From the NCBI GenBank assembly GCA_003833135.1, contig QZLH01000063.1, forward strand, positions 8,843 to 50,297: DNA of 41,455 nucleotides. The letters are read 5' to 3'. The position numbers and the translations under genes are program-made. The notes beneath the pieces are model-generated. The model saw only the letters and a list, made by a program, of their open reading frames with translations. It did not search any database and was not told the DNA's origin. Position 1 is the stretch's first letter. The number at the start of each line of letters is the position of its first letter. Source of the DNA: Oehlia diaphana (lineage: Eukaryota > Glomeromycota > Glomeromycetes > Glomerales > Glomeraceae). Positions 1 to 12,016 of this stretch are shown piece by piece.

Positions 1-31
<31 letters not shown>

Positions 32-2522
32 AAAATTTTTTTTTTTGAGTACATGAACTTTGAGTTGCCATGAAGCTTGAGTACCATGAGCTTTGAGTGT
101 CATACTTCGCCATGAAACTTGAAAATTAACGAATTATAATATTAATTTCATGTGTTGATACATTACGTTTTAAGAAAGAAGTACGTGCACCGCTGATATC
201 TGATATAGTTATTTAACGTGTTAAAAAAAAAAAAAAAAAAAAAAAAGATAAAAATATTTTTATTTTTTTTTTTTTTTTTAAAAAAAAAATAATTTTTTTT
301 TTTTCTTTGTTAAAAAAAAAGTGTGTTTTGCATTTCGGGACTATCATTAACTATATAAAGCACATTTCAAAGTTTAATGTATGGTGGAAAATGAGGTAAT
401 GTATATGGTAGTAATTTGAAAGTCAAAAATGGCGATTTGTATATGTATCATATGCGTACGCCACGATATTTTTTTTTTTTTTTTTTTTTACCCTTTATAA
501 TGATTTTTTGAAATCGAAGTAAAAAAAAAAATCAAAACAAAACAAAAACAACTAATCGCGCATTGATTTTGACTAGAACGGTTGAACTCTTTTGATTATA
601 ATTAATAATATTTTCTCTTTTTTAATAAAACGTTTTGAATGAAATGTTAATTCATTTTCTATGTGTAACATTTATTTTTTATTCATAAACTTTTACGCAT
701 ACATATAAACTAATTAGGTTCCGAGCGTTAACAATTAACTGTCTGTGCGATAGATAATAATGCAAAATAATTCTGATATTTCCGGAATTTTTCGGAATTT
801 CAAAAAAAATTATTATTACTGGATAAATTACAGAATTTTAAATTTGACGGTCCTATTTTTATTTTCCTAAATTGTTGAATTTTTTTTTTTTTTTTTTTTT
901 TTACGGAACCAATTTTTCGCGATCTCCTTTTCTCTACCCCCCCTTTTTTTTGGTGAAACTGCACAAAAATTTTGGCCAGAAATTTTTATGTTGGCGTAAT
1001 TAAAACCATAAAACCGGTATAGTTTAACTTGCTCTGTATGTAACGCAGGCAAAGATATGCTTTGAAAATCATAATGAACGTCATATTTTATAACGTTACG
1101 AAAATGTTGGTAAAAAAAAATTTATTTTAATCCAATTTAGGTTAATATTGTATCACGTGATAAAAGTATTTATTTTCCTAATTCCTATTATTTAATAATC
1201 TATTCAGATGATAAAAAAATTATAATAATTTAAATCTTAAATAAGAAAGGGAATGTTTGTTTTATTGTACGTGTAATCACATCATTTAGATGTCATATAA
1301 CGAAAATCTCGATTTCTTGATATAATAAAATATATTTAAAATTTTTTGAAACCTTTTCCTTTCCCCCTGAGATTATTTAATTACTTTTTTTACAAACAAA
1401 TGAAAAGAGTCAGTGGTAATACAATTGGTATATTTGTTTCTTTGATCCCGGTCATATACTATTTCTTTTGGTATGTTTGATCCGAAATCCGAATACATTT
1501 TTTTTTTTTTTACTTGATATGGTTCAATTGAGAGTTAATTTCATACCCAAATTTATTAAACCTAGATGATGTTCTAAATGATATCGTTACTCAAATTGTG
1601 GTCATACTCCAAGCAGATCTACGGTTTCAAATTTGTGTATGAAGATTATAAGCAAAAAGATTCTTTTTGTCTAATAAAATTTTTCAAAAGTATCAAAAAA
1701 GCAATCCGTCATTATAATAATTAAGGTTTTTTTATAATTTCATTATTTTTAATGAGATATCCAATATTTGAAATCATTATTATCATAGTAGCATTAATTT
1801 CTATTGGTTACCGCAGTATTCCTAAATCCTAATGACCGAACTATATTAGATTTAAATAATTTAAGATTATATGGAGGGCATCTCAATAAAAGGACACGCC
1901 AAGAAATATAATATAAAATATGTACTGTATATATAATAATAAACAATTAATAACCCAAATCCTAAATCAGAATTAAGCTTTAAGAAAATAAAAAAAATAA
2001 ATAAAATATAACTCAATTATTGGATGCACTATAAATTATCACCATAATTCAGATTATTTTTATAATTCAAATTATTACTGTTCAAATTATTACTATTCAA
2101 ATTATTAATTATCATTTTACTAATTATAAATTCAACCTATCTGCACGATAATAGTCATATTAATGATATTATTCAAACAAGAGAGTCCGTCAAACGAGAG
2201 TATACTGCTTAACATTTTACTGTTAATAAAGAAATTTTTTAATTCCATTTTTTTTTTTTTTCAAGCCCACTCGATCCGTAAGTGAATTCTTGAATCCCAA
2301 TTCCACAAATTTTTCGAGTTCTGTCGAACAAACACATCCAATAGCATATTTAGTTTTGATAGAAAAATTTGAATTTGCTTTTTAAATAATTTGATTTATT
2401 GCTTCTTGTATTAAGTACGAGATATATCCTGCTTTTTCACAACGCTTGAATTCAATAAAGTAAAAACATTTTAATGTTTAAATCCACACCTTCACTTCGA
2501 AATGGCAGTCCAATATGTTGCT
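1..2522. other. Gene-poor AT-rich region with homopolymer tracts
   Basis: No convincing gene is visible. The stretch holds long A and T runs (1-46, about 222-310, 470-490, 880-902), a degenerate short tandem repeat near 52-126, and a perfect 12-bp palindrome with a CACGTG core at 1151-1162. A 61-codon minus-strand frame near 867-1052 is low-complexity (poly-Lys from the T run) and I do not regard it as coding. Confidence 0.7.
52..126. repeat. Degenerate short tandem repeat, unit about 16 bp
   Basis: Units starting with CATGA recur at 52, 69, 85 and 111, with a shortened unit at 101. The consensus is roughly CATGAAGCTTTGAGTNC. Unit length varies (17, 16, 16, 10), so this is an old, imperfect array. 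Its function is unknown. Confidence 0.6.
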
Positions 2523-2687
2523 TGCCGTAAATAGTTGTAAGATAAAAATCAAGTAATTATAATGGTTGTAAATCAGAATTACCATCTTTTAGATAGCCAT
2601 AAATAGCGTAGTATCTGCAACCAATTTACAACTTATGATAACCCTCTTAGGTTGTAATTCGAAATATAATAATTTTTACTTACGGCA
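2523..2687. repeat. MITE-like element with short terminal inverted repeats
   Basis: TGCCGTAAATA at 2523-2533 is matched in inverted form at 2677-2687 (10 of 11 bases; the outer 8 are identical). Inside, GTTGTAAAT and ATTTACAAC form a second inverted pair near 2565 and 2622. The element is about 165 bp and non-coding. Size and layout fit a small non-autonomous DNA transposon, but I see no clear target-site duplication, so the class is open. Confidence 0.4.
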
Positions 2688-2839
2688 GGCCACCTTAGAC
2701 TAATGACACGAGAACCTTGGGCGAATTTTATAACAATTGAACCTTTTTTTATAGTAATTTCTCTTACTATATTCTTAATATGCTCCATATTGGTCAATTT
2801 AGCTGAATCCAAAAATTTTCAAGTTAGAATTGTTCACAA

Positions 2840-4008
2840 AAACATACACACACTGAATGGATTAGCGTTTTCTTTACTTCATCTTCTGTAAATCCATATG
2901 CTCCGGATAAATCAGAGCTTATTGTCATATTCTTCAAATTATTAAAAACTCAACTGAGCAATCATTGTGTCGCCCATTACAAGAAACTTTACTTTAGTTT
3001 GCAATGCCTTTATCACTCCAAAAAAAAAACTCTAGACGCTCAATACTGGCAAATCATTCATCTATGAGAACTACCACTTTCTAATACACGTTTTCTTCAT
3101 GTTCAGCTATTGATGTAATTAATTTTTCATTGATACTTATGACCGTATCACACTCCAAATAATACCAAATCTATTCCTAATCGATTTTAGCATCTGAATG
3201 AGTTCATTTTCTAATACCTCTGATACTTTATTCGATGTTAACTTAGAGAAATCAAGTCGGATGACTGGAATTGGAGGCAGGTCTGGTTCATTCCACTTTA
3301 TTATTGTGCTCTTAACATAAATATCTGGCGGATGTTCAATTGTTCATATATAAATCTTTAAAAAGATCATGTTGAAACATTGACTTTCCAAATTTTCGAG
3401 GTCGCGATACGAAGTAATGACCACAATTCATATTAAGCTTAACCAGTCAAGGAGTTTTGTCCACATAAAGTAGATGATTCTCACGTACTAATTTGAATTC
3501 TGATTGTGACACGGGAACCTTACCACTTAAACCTTGAATAATATTTGTTTCCTCAGGATCTCTATATCAAAGGCGCCTTTTCTTCTGTATGTGCTCTTTG
3601 TGGAAAAATAGAAAGAGGGAAACAAGCTAATTAATAAAAGGGCCGTGAATTTCTTGTTCGAGAGGTAAACCGTTGAGCGGCAAGCGGGTGGCTGTTGCAC
3701 TATGATTCAATTCCTCTAGGACGTTCTTCAGAAAAAGTCTTCAATAGATTCGTAGACGAACTTACTGCCTCCAAATTCTTGTTCAATGTCAATTTCGGAC
3801 TTCTCTTCAAGTATATTCATATTTCACTTCCTTCAGTAACACCTTCAACCTTCCAAATATTTTCGGATACTTGCATCTCAATTATATAATCCTTAAGGTG
3901 TCCTATATCGAAATCTTTAAAAGGGATACCATAATCCTGCAATGTCGAGGGTTGCTTTGAGAAGGTAATTTGTGAGGAAAGAGAGAGCTTAGAGTGGTAC
4001 GGACGCAT
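2840..4008 (-). pseudogene. Decayed Crinkler-like / AAA-ATPase-like (P-loop NTPase) gene
   Basis: Reading the minus strand from about 4008 down, short blocks of a recognisable family appear in several frames. First comes a ubiquitin-like header piece (IGHLKDYI...WKVEGVTEG, about 3817-3910). After that is a linker that runs into LVRENHLLYVDKT, then SRPRKFGKSMF (a P-loop, GKS, around 3370-3420). A block with IPVIRLDFSKLTSN follows (about 3230-3290), then a LIDE Walker B-like piece (about 3060) and finally YGFTEDEVKKTL (about 2860-2900). This order matches the P-loop NTPase family (AAA-ATPase_like, PF09820) that is strongly expanded in glomeromycotan fungi, often behind a Crinkler header. At least three in-frame stops and several frameshifts break it, so it is not a functional gene. 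The header assignment is less sure than the NTPase part. Confidence 0.7.
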
Positions 4009-6239
4009 CGTGTGTCATACCACGATACGATACGTTATAGATTATAGTGAAGTACCTATTTAGCTGTTTACCAGAGCATTTTTACATATGTTCGATTTGA
4101 CTTTTTATTGTGTTAAATATAATTCTATCGACTTCAAATATATCATAATCTTGATATTTATATAATGATTACGTCTGTAATTGTGCGTGTAACAAAGAGA
4201 TCTGTGCGATCACGTATACAATTTTCCTTAATCCGACCAGCATTATTTTCTCTGAGGGGAGGGCTTTACTAAGGTTAATTCTATGAACTGTTCAGATATC
4301 GATGATTGAACCGTATCAATTCTTGGATAATTGTGCTAATATAGATAGGTTAGATTAGTCACTAGTCCGTAACAATACAATTTCGCCTTTGTAAACAAAT
4401 CCGTGTATCTCCGAATCATGTATAATTATCCAATTAGATCTATTGAATCCATTAGATCCATGGAAATTTTGTTTGAGGATACTTAAAATATGTTTGGATA
4501 TTTGAAGCTAAAATAAAATCCTAAACCTAAAACCACCGAAAATAATATGTGACAAATTGAAGATAGCATTCCACTCTTTTCCAGCACCAAATACAAGGCA
4601 ACACTTTCCTTGTCATGGTTTCTTCTATCTTCCGCATGTTCTAATATCGTTTTGACACAAAACTGATATCTCCCTAATGTTGATACAATAATCCCGATCC
4701 ATTTCGAACAATAATTAAAGGCGCCAAAACCATACTGATAAATAATAAGTTGGCTAGCACCAAAGATGGTTTTCAAAAGTGGATCAAAGAATTGTTCTTA
4801 TCCAAAAACGATAAATCCATCCCAACAATCATAATTCCAACCTGCCATTCCAACTTGTTGCAGTGAAAATGAATCATTCCCAATAATTGCTAAGAATTAC
4901 GAGTAGTTTCAATTCTTACGACAGGAAGCCTTGAAACTATTGGATCACAAGAAGACGCGACCAATAGTGAAATTAAAAGTTTTGAAACTCGTGTTTTTGT
5001 TGAATTGCCTGAGAACTTTAATGTCGGTGTTTAAACTTGTAATTAGAGTCATAAACGATGTCTTCATCGCTCTTAATATCAAGCTGTATGTCACTTTTGG
5101 GACCGGCGGTAATAGATGTGGAGATAGGGATTTTTCTCCGTTTTTTTTATCGTATCAACTGTAAATACACGGTGACCCAAGTCTTTCAACAGTAAAGAGT
5201 AAAGTAAATAGTTAATATTTTAATTGCAAATTTATAATTTATATCTGTCTGTGTAACAGATACACTTAATAGACTCTCCATCATAATGGTTTATTGGACT
5301 TCCAGTAGATTTTGCCACTCTTTATCGTCTGTTAATATACATCTTTACAAATCTTTTTCAGATAATTAAGACCGTTATCATATATTAGGATTTACAAGAT
5401 AAATTCACACAATTCAAGCATCTGTACAGTAAATCGTTTTTATTTCATAGATATTTTCATATATAAGCATCATTTATTTCATTCGCTTCTCTAGCATTTT
5501 TCACTTCTGAATCGTTTCACAATCGCATCAAAAAATAAGTCATATTTATGCCATCGGACCCCGGATAATTATAGTTGAGGTCATATTCGACTGTTTTAAA
5601 CTTAGATAAAGTTGTGTAATAAGGCAAAATCTGAATACACTTTTTCACTCGGTATACATAGAAATATTCAAAATTATAAAAAACTATATTATTAAATATT
5701 ACTTTTAAAATTACTAAGTTATAAATAGTAGGAAGGCAATTATTTTATTAAAATTTTACATTTCTGTACATCTTTTAAAATAAATTCAAAATGGTAATAA
5801 TAAATTTCTAAAAATTCTTAACATAGGGGAATAATATGGCACGTCGCGCGTCGCGTTTCTCATCACTTAAAAGTTTGTGTTACGAGTTAAAAGTTTGATT
5901 AAAAAAATTACTCTCATAATGATTGGAATTTGGAAAGAAGCAGCAGATAGAAAATTAAAAAGAAATTTTCTCTGACAAACAGATACAAAATCAGAGGTGC
6001 CCTGCTAAACAAGTCGGAATAAGGACGTCTAAATTACTTCGTAGGAGATGACGAAGAAATAGGAATTACGCTTTCAACGCTCTTGCAAGGTAAACTTCTG
6101 CCTCAGGATTGGATTAGTATTCTCCTTTTGTAATAGGTATCCTAACCTAATTTAGATGAACATCTAGGTAAGCTTTGTGTCGTAATGATTGGTCAACACG
6201 AACGTGACGTGCTAACCTTGTCGTCAAATAACAGGCTGA
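4009..6239. other. Intergenic region without a supported gene
   Basis: Open frames of 97 codons (4483-4776, minus) and 77 codons (4931-5164, plus) occur, but neither resembles a family I recognise and neither has plausible splice partners. Base composition is somewhat less AT-rich around 4500-5150, so an old decayed gene is possible. From 5200 to 5800 the sequence is plain AT-rich spacer. Confidence 0.5.
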
Positions 6240-6690
6240 CATTGTTTTATAGACCCTGTCTATTCGAGGTCGCAAATTTTTACAACGATATCATGAATAA
6301 ATTGCTGGTGATGATGAATTTGGACTGGTTCCAACCATACGAGTGATTTACGCAGTGATATGCAATTTACCGCGCGACATTCGTTTTAAGCCCGAGAATA
6401 TGCTTTATACTTGGGATATTACCGGACCTAATGAGGTCGAATCAATCATTACCTTTCGCTATAATTCCAACTGATCTACGATTTGAGTATCCCGGAACTT
6501 TATCAGTGATAAACAAAGCGTTACTGGGCGATTCCGAAGGAAAGATGTGAACCTACCAATTAATGGCTCAAATATCGATGTGCGCATGGATACACATATT
6601 ACAAACATTGGAGATGATTCTTAATGAGTCTCGGAATAATATTGGTGATTCCAAGATGCTCTTCGGAGTATCAGGCGCGCGGGGAAAACA
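6240..6690 (+). mobile_element. Relic of a Tnp2-type (CACTA/EnSpm) transposase
   Basis: Two overlapping plus-strand frames carry parts of a Tnp2 transposase: a block ending DWFQPYE (about 6294-6344), then, after a frame change, VIYAVICNLPRDIRFKPEN (about 6343-6400) followed by GPNEV. In intact relatives these blocks are joined as one DDE-type transposase segment. Here stops and frameshifts separate them, and nothing clear remains of the rest of the protein. Weaker, unassigned coding-like sequence continues towards 7480. I see no CACTA-type terminal repeats. Confidence 0.65.
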
Positions 6691-7949
6691 CGAACTATCT
6701 TTGATATTACAATGAGTACTAATGATATTTATGTTATGTATATTGAGTATGTTCCTCTTTCGGATGAACGGTGATATTCCACAAAAGATCGATTTTTTGG
6801 TGAACTGTACTCAAGAATGAATGAAATCAACCTTGAAGTCGATCGGCTTGTTGCTTTCCATTTTGCTTCGAGGATCATTCTTCTTGTTCTTCTTTTTAAA
6901 AAAAAATCCTAACCTGACCTAGATTCGGAGCTGGAAATGTGTTTGAATATCTAAAAACAGATGAATCTGTTAAGCTTGTAGGCTGTGGTATCGCGTTTAT
7001 AGTGGGATAGAACCGTTGCCACAAGAAGTTGTTATCAGCATCCTTGGCAAACACTATGCGAAACACACCACGCTTTTACTTCAACACACTATAATGATTT
7101 GGTTGGTATCATAAGAAATGATAAGGCCAATCAAGCAAAAAGGATTAATCTGGCAGCACTTAATTATGTCAGCATTAATTGATACCGAAAATACAGTTGA
7201 AAAGTTTCTCGGTAGATTTGCTGGTGATACACTTCTAGCATCGTGGGATAGTTCCGCATTTTTTAAGATTGACAGCGCTAGACAAATCCGATTGCTATAG
7301 TTAAGTACAAAAGAAAGTTTAGAGATGAAATAGATGTCTTGGAAAGGGGAAATTGATAATTTTATGTTAGAACCTTCAATTTGATGCGACCTGTTGGAAT
7401 TTATTTGAAGATGCATGGTTACAATAAAAAGGATTTTTTTTCGATACAAGTTAGTTATAAGCTTTTGGCAAGTAGCTTAAGTGGAAAGGATACAGATGCC
7501 GATTTTTGATCAACGGATTTCACGAAATTATATCAGATGTTAGTTGCAACACAGGAATCCGTAATCGTAGATACAAAAATCCACAATATTGCACATTTTA
7601 CAAATCGATTATGAACTCACTATTTAACGAACAATAATTCTGGTTTAGATTAAAGAATCCAGGATAAGAGCATTTTGGTTAAATCGTATACAAAAAAATA
7701 AAATTATCGTAACAGTTGGTAACGATCCCTTTATATGATAATAATGGACAGGTTTAAGAATAATTTAATAAAAGTAAATATTTGCATACATCCTTTTTTT
7801 TTTTTAATCTATAACACCTATCGCAGCAAGAAAAACTTGAATAATTTAAATTCGAGTTTATTTATGAATTTTAAAACGATCCTAGATGTCTATAAATAAA
7901 TGTAAGGGAATTTTGACCCATTAGAAAAATTTAACCAGTAGTTCTAATA
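6691..7949. other. Intergenic or decayed transposon flank
   Basis: Short frames such as 7118-7300 (plus) exist but match nothing I recognise. This may be the eroded 3' part of the neighbouring Tnp2 element. The last 200 bp are AT-rich and probably serve as the 3' region of the acyl-CoA dehydrogenase gene. Confidence 0.4.
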
Positions 7950-9564
7950 TTACATATTAGCTGCATTTTCAGCTAAATGCCGAGAAATAATTAGTCGTTG
8001 AATTTGTGAAGTTCCTTCATAAATTTGGAAAATTTTAGAATCACGGTATAATTTTTCGACCGGATATTCTGAATTCAAGAAAACAATAGTTAATTATCAA
8101 CATAATTATACTATGATTACAATTCATTTTATTTACCAGTATTGAACCCATTTCCACCAAAAATTTGAATAGCATTACTAGCTGTAGTAACGGCAACATC
8201 AGAAGCCAGCTATAGAGTTGTTAAATAAAATCAATTCTACTTTCAAGGAGTTACTACTTTTCACTATTAAGAAATCAGTCAAAAACATACCGCCTTTGCA
8301 ATAGATGCATAATATGTATTTCTCTGGTTTTGATCACGCAACCAGGCAGACTATAATTTATAAATGTATGAGTGAAGGAAAGCATTCTTAATACTCTTAT
8401 AAGCTAATGTAAATTTACCTTCCAAACCATATTGCGCGCCGCTTCAATCCCAATAGCAGCATCAGCAAGCATGAATGCTATACTTTGGTAATTGAAGCTA
8501 TATATAAAAGCACAAAAGCAAAATTAATATATGATATTATCTATGTACATATAAAATTAATAAATTTCACATTGTTTGTCCCATTGTTTTTCTTTCAAGT
8601 GAATATTTGAGGGCTTCTTCCATAGCACGACGGGCTAATCCCACAGCACCAGCTGCGATTAATGGACGTGTGATATCGAAAGCAGCCATGGCGATCTTGA
8701 AACCTTGACCAGGAGATCCGAGGCTAGTTCAAAGAAAGTTGTCATATAATTGTGTTATTTCTCATATTTCAAGATATTACTTCAAAAATATAATATATAT
8801 TACACATTTTCTTGAGGCACAACAACTTCTTCGAATGTAACACCTCTCGTGTCACTTGCGCGTTGTCCTAAATTTATTTCTTTTTTGCCAAGTGAAATAC
8901 CGGGTGTATTTGCGTCAACAATAAAACCTGTAAATGCGGAACCAGTTTTTGCGGTTGGATCACTACGAGCCAAAACAAAATACCAATTGGCTTTACCGCC
9001 ATTAGTGATCCACATTTTTTGTCCGTTAATAACCCATTTATCGCCTCTCTTTTCTGCCTTGGTTATTATTCCGGCAACGTCTGAACCTGCGCCAGGTTCT
9101 GTCACGCAATAGGCGGCCATAAGCGGCTCTTCTGTCATACGACCTAAATATTTTTTATTCTGTTCTTTATTTCCAGCTACAATTAATGGGGCTTCTGCAA
9201 GTCCATTTGCCTCAATAGCTGTCTGAATGCCCGTGCAACCCCAAGCTAATTCTTCAGTAATTAGGCTGGAATCAAAAACACCAAATCCAAGACCACCAAA
9301 TTCTGTAGGAATATGGGTATTTACTAGACCAAGTTCCCAAGCTTTTTTAATAATTTCCGTTGGATACTCGCCGGTTCGGTCATGGTGTGCTGCCTTTGGC
9401 GCGATTTCTTCATGAGCGAATTTGCGAGCAAGTTCTTGAAAACCTTGTTGTTCCTCGGTCAAAGCAAAAGTTGGTCCACCTGCACTGACGGTGGACGTAA
9501 AAGTACGAGCTGCCAATGCTAAAGCAGAACGTATTGTGGTAGAATGAAAAATAGGTCGCAACAT
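7950..9564 (-). CDS. ACADM: Medium-chain acyl-CoA dehydrogenase, mitochondrial
   Basis: FAD enzyme that makes the first alpha-beta desaturation in mitochondrial fatty-acid beta-oxidation and passes electrons to ETF. Six exons on the minus strand: 9564-8804, 8723-8571, 8497-8419, 8350-8291, 8209-8137 and 8068-7950. Joined, they give 414 residues, close to the 421 of human MCAD. The first 28 residues are rich in Arg, Ser and Thr and lack acids, as in a mitochondrial presequence. Visible landmarks are [14 protein letters not shown] and WITNGG (FAD/substrate region), [16 protein letters not shown], and the C-terminal [10 protein letters not shown], whose Glu (about residue 393) is the expected catalytic base. 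The start is the first ATG of the frame; a TTG four codons upstream is ignored. The donor of intron 2 (GTGAAA) is weak. It shares a 120-bp divergent promoter with eIF3h. A related short- or branched-chain enzyme is possible but less likely given the GNGFNT-EYPVEKL block. Confidence 0.93.
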
Positions 9565-9684
9565 TTCGAACCACAAGTCTCCGATCTAATCAGCAGCAAT
9601 GATTATCAATTTAATTAAAAAAAAAACTGTCGATCCGAAAATAAACTCTTAATTATTCTTGATATCGGATTTTTCAACGATATC

Positions 9685-11066
9685 ATGACTTCTTCAGGAA
9701 CTCCCTCTACCACTAAAGAAACTCTTTCTAACGTGAACGTAACCGCAGCATTAGATGTCGAGGGAAATGTTCCATTAAAGAGTGTTCAGATTGACGGTTT
9801 GGTATGCACTTTGTTGAACAAAATTTATGTGATCGGATTTTATAACCTTTGATTCTCCTATAATTTTAGGTAGTTCTTAAGATTATCAAGCATTGTCGCG
9901 AGTTTTTTCCAAATCCAGTAACTGGACAACTTCTAGGCCTTGATGTTAATGGTGTCTTGGAAGTAACCAATTGTTTCCCATTTCCTGGATCTAAAGCTGA
10001 CGACGAAAATGAACTCGTAGATGGTACTTGAATCTTAATCACTTTTTTGAGTGAATTGAATTAACTAATAATTCTTTTTTCTTTTTTTGAAAATTCAGGT
10101 GCTAGATATCAAGTTGACATGATGCGTTGTCTTCGCGAAGTAAATGTCGATAATAATACAGTTGGATGGTACCAATCGACATACTTGGGTTCTTTTGTAA
10201 CACACAAGTTAATTGAAACCCAATATAATTACCAACAAACTTTTAATAATAAAAGTGTTGTAATCGTGCACGGTATGTTGGACATTAAACAATACTTAAA
10301 TACTTTTTGTTTAAATCAATTTTTACCTGCAATTTTTTTTTCTTTAGATGTCTCTCGCTCAACCCATGGTAACCTTTCATTACGTGCTTTCAGATTTTCA
10401 CAAGCATTCATGGAAGCACAAAAGGAGAGCAAATTTACCACAGAATCTCTAATAAAAAACAAACTAACATTTTCGAATATTTTTGAAGAACTTCCAATTA
10501 CTGTTAAAAATTCACATTTAATGACAGCGCTTCTTCATTCCTTGGATGATTATGAACATATTATACCAAAAACAACTTTAGATAAGGAAACTGTGGTCAG
10601 CCCATTAAGTCCAAATTTTGATACATTAGAATTAAGCCTTGATCCATATATCGAAAAAAATTTAGAATTTTTGTTAGAGGCTGTTGAAGAACATACACAA
10701 GAACAAAACACATATACATTTTGGCAACGAAATGTTGGTAGAGAACAAGCGAAAATGCAGAGTGCTCTACAAAAGAGAGTAAGTTTTTTTTTACAATAGC
10801 CATACAAATCTGAGAGTTATTCTTTACTAATAATTATTATTCACTTAATTGATTATAAGAAACAAGAAAACTCATCACGACAAGCTTCTGGACTAGAACC
10901 TCTTCCAGAGGATGATATCCTTAAAATGTATAAACTTCCTGCTGAACCCTCAAGACTTGATTCTTTATTAATTACGGCACAAATTAATAATTATTGCAAA
11001 CAGCTAAACCAATATTCTGGACCAACTCTTGGAAAATTTTTTATGGCAGGAGAATTGCAAAAATAA
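9685..11066 (+). CDS. EIF3H: Eukaryotic translation initiation factor 3 subunit H
   Basis: Subunit of eIF3, the scaffold that brings mRNA to the 40S ribosome in the cytosol. Five exons (9685-9801, 9870-10023, 10099-10272, 10348-10778, 10860-11066) give 360 residues; human eIF3h has 352. The N-terminal half is an MPN domain, with [40 protein letters not shown] and [10 protein letters not shown] in the usual order. The JAMM metal motif (HxH...D) is absent, as expected for the non-catalytic MPN of eIF3h. The C-terminal half is helical and ends [13 protein letters not shown]. Introns are 68-81 bp with standard GT-AG ends. This subunit is missing from budding yeast but present in many other fungi. 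Its stop lies 83 bp from the stop of the convergent deacylase gene, so the 3' UTRs may overlap. Confidence 0.93.
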
Positions 11067-11149
11067 AAATAATCATAGAAAGTTCGTAATAAATGTTACA
11101 CTTTTTTCTATTAAATAATTAATAATTTAATAAATTATGAAGTTTGCAT

Positions 11150-12016
11150 TTAATTTTCTTCTTTATTGTTATTGGATTTGCTTGAGGAGATTGATTTATC
11201 AACATAAATAAATTTGCGTGAATCCAATTCTAGTGTAACTGGACCCTAATAATAACAAATAGAATTAATAACGCAATATTAAAAATTATTTAAGATATTA
11301 ATACCCTACATCGTTCACTATGTTAACAATCATCTTTTCGCCAAAAACACCATCTACAATAGAAAGGAAATATATTTAAATAAAATTTATAAGCTTATGC
11401 TTTACACGAATTGAAACAAATTACCTTTAATTCTTTCTTCAACGTATTCTTGCTTTAGCCTATTTAAGAAAGTTGAATACATTTCCTTTGATTCATTAGC
11501 TTTCATTGCATTATGAAAACTTGGTTTATCTAAAATAAAAAGGTTTATTATAATTGTGAAAAATGAATTAAATTGCATACTGCATTAGTTAAATTTACTT
11601 TTTGATAAACTTCCGTATAATGTGAATTGAGATACTTGATATATTTGATTCCAAGGTTAGCTGAATAATTAATTGGTGATAATTCAACAAAGCATCATCA
11701 CTTACCACACAAAATTTCTAATCCCGCATCTTTAACACTTCTTGACCACATTTCTTCACCTTTTTCATCTTCAAATACGCGAACCTTCAGGATCTTCTTT
11801 ACCATATATTCTAAATCGTCTATTGTATCATCAAAAGCTATACCCAAAAGAATGCAGAGTCCTCTATCTATAGAGGATACTTGTGTATTGACTAGTAAAT
11901 GAATGTAATAAACCATTTATAAAGATTCCTAAATTCCTTAATAGAAGACGTGAACAAACAATATAATATCGACCTGTTACACTTGCATTTAAAACTCGTT
12001 GAAGAACTGCGCGCAT
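11150..12016 (-). CDS. DTD1: D-aminoacyl-tRNA deacylase (DTD)
   Basis: Frees tRNAs wrongly charged with D-amino acids or glycine, protecting translation. Six short exons on the minus strand (12016-11974, 11891-11706, 11634-11599, 11529-11425, 11353-11310, 11245-11150) give 169 residues. The family signature is complete: MRAVLQRVLNASVT at the N-terminus, GRGLCILLG-like core (DRGLCILLGIA), the SQFTL active-site motif in exon 3, and NDGPVT, which carries the cross-subunit Gly-cisPro and is split by the last intron between Asp and Gly. The tail after the core is short and Ser/Lys/Asn-rich. The start is the ATG at 12016; the frame is open 12 codons further up only from a TTG. The donor of intron 1 (GTCGAT) is poor, so that join is the least certain one, although the protein alignment demands it. 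Confidence 0.9.

Noticed and set aside
867..1052. 61-codon minus-strand frame
   Set aside because: Begins in a low-information region and ends in poly-Lys made by a T run; no family resemblance.
4483..5164. 97-codon minus and 77-codon plus frames as genes
   Set aside because: No recognisable motif, no plausible splice partners, and the surroundings are full of stops. Possibly an old relic, but I cannot support it.
7081..7449. 122-codon minus frame and its 60-codon plus partner (7118-7300)
   Set aside because: They overlap on opposite strands and neither matches a family; probably chance frames in decayed transposon sequence.
9565..9576. Upstream TTG start for the acyl-CoA dehydrogenase
   Set aside because: The first ATG (9564) gives a normal mitochondrial presequence; non-ATG starts need stronger evidence.
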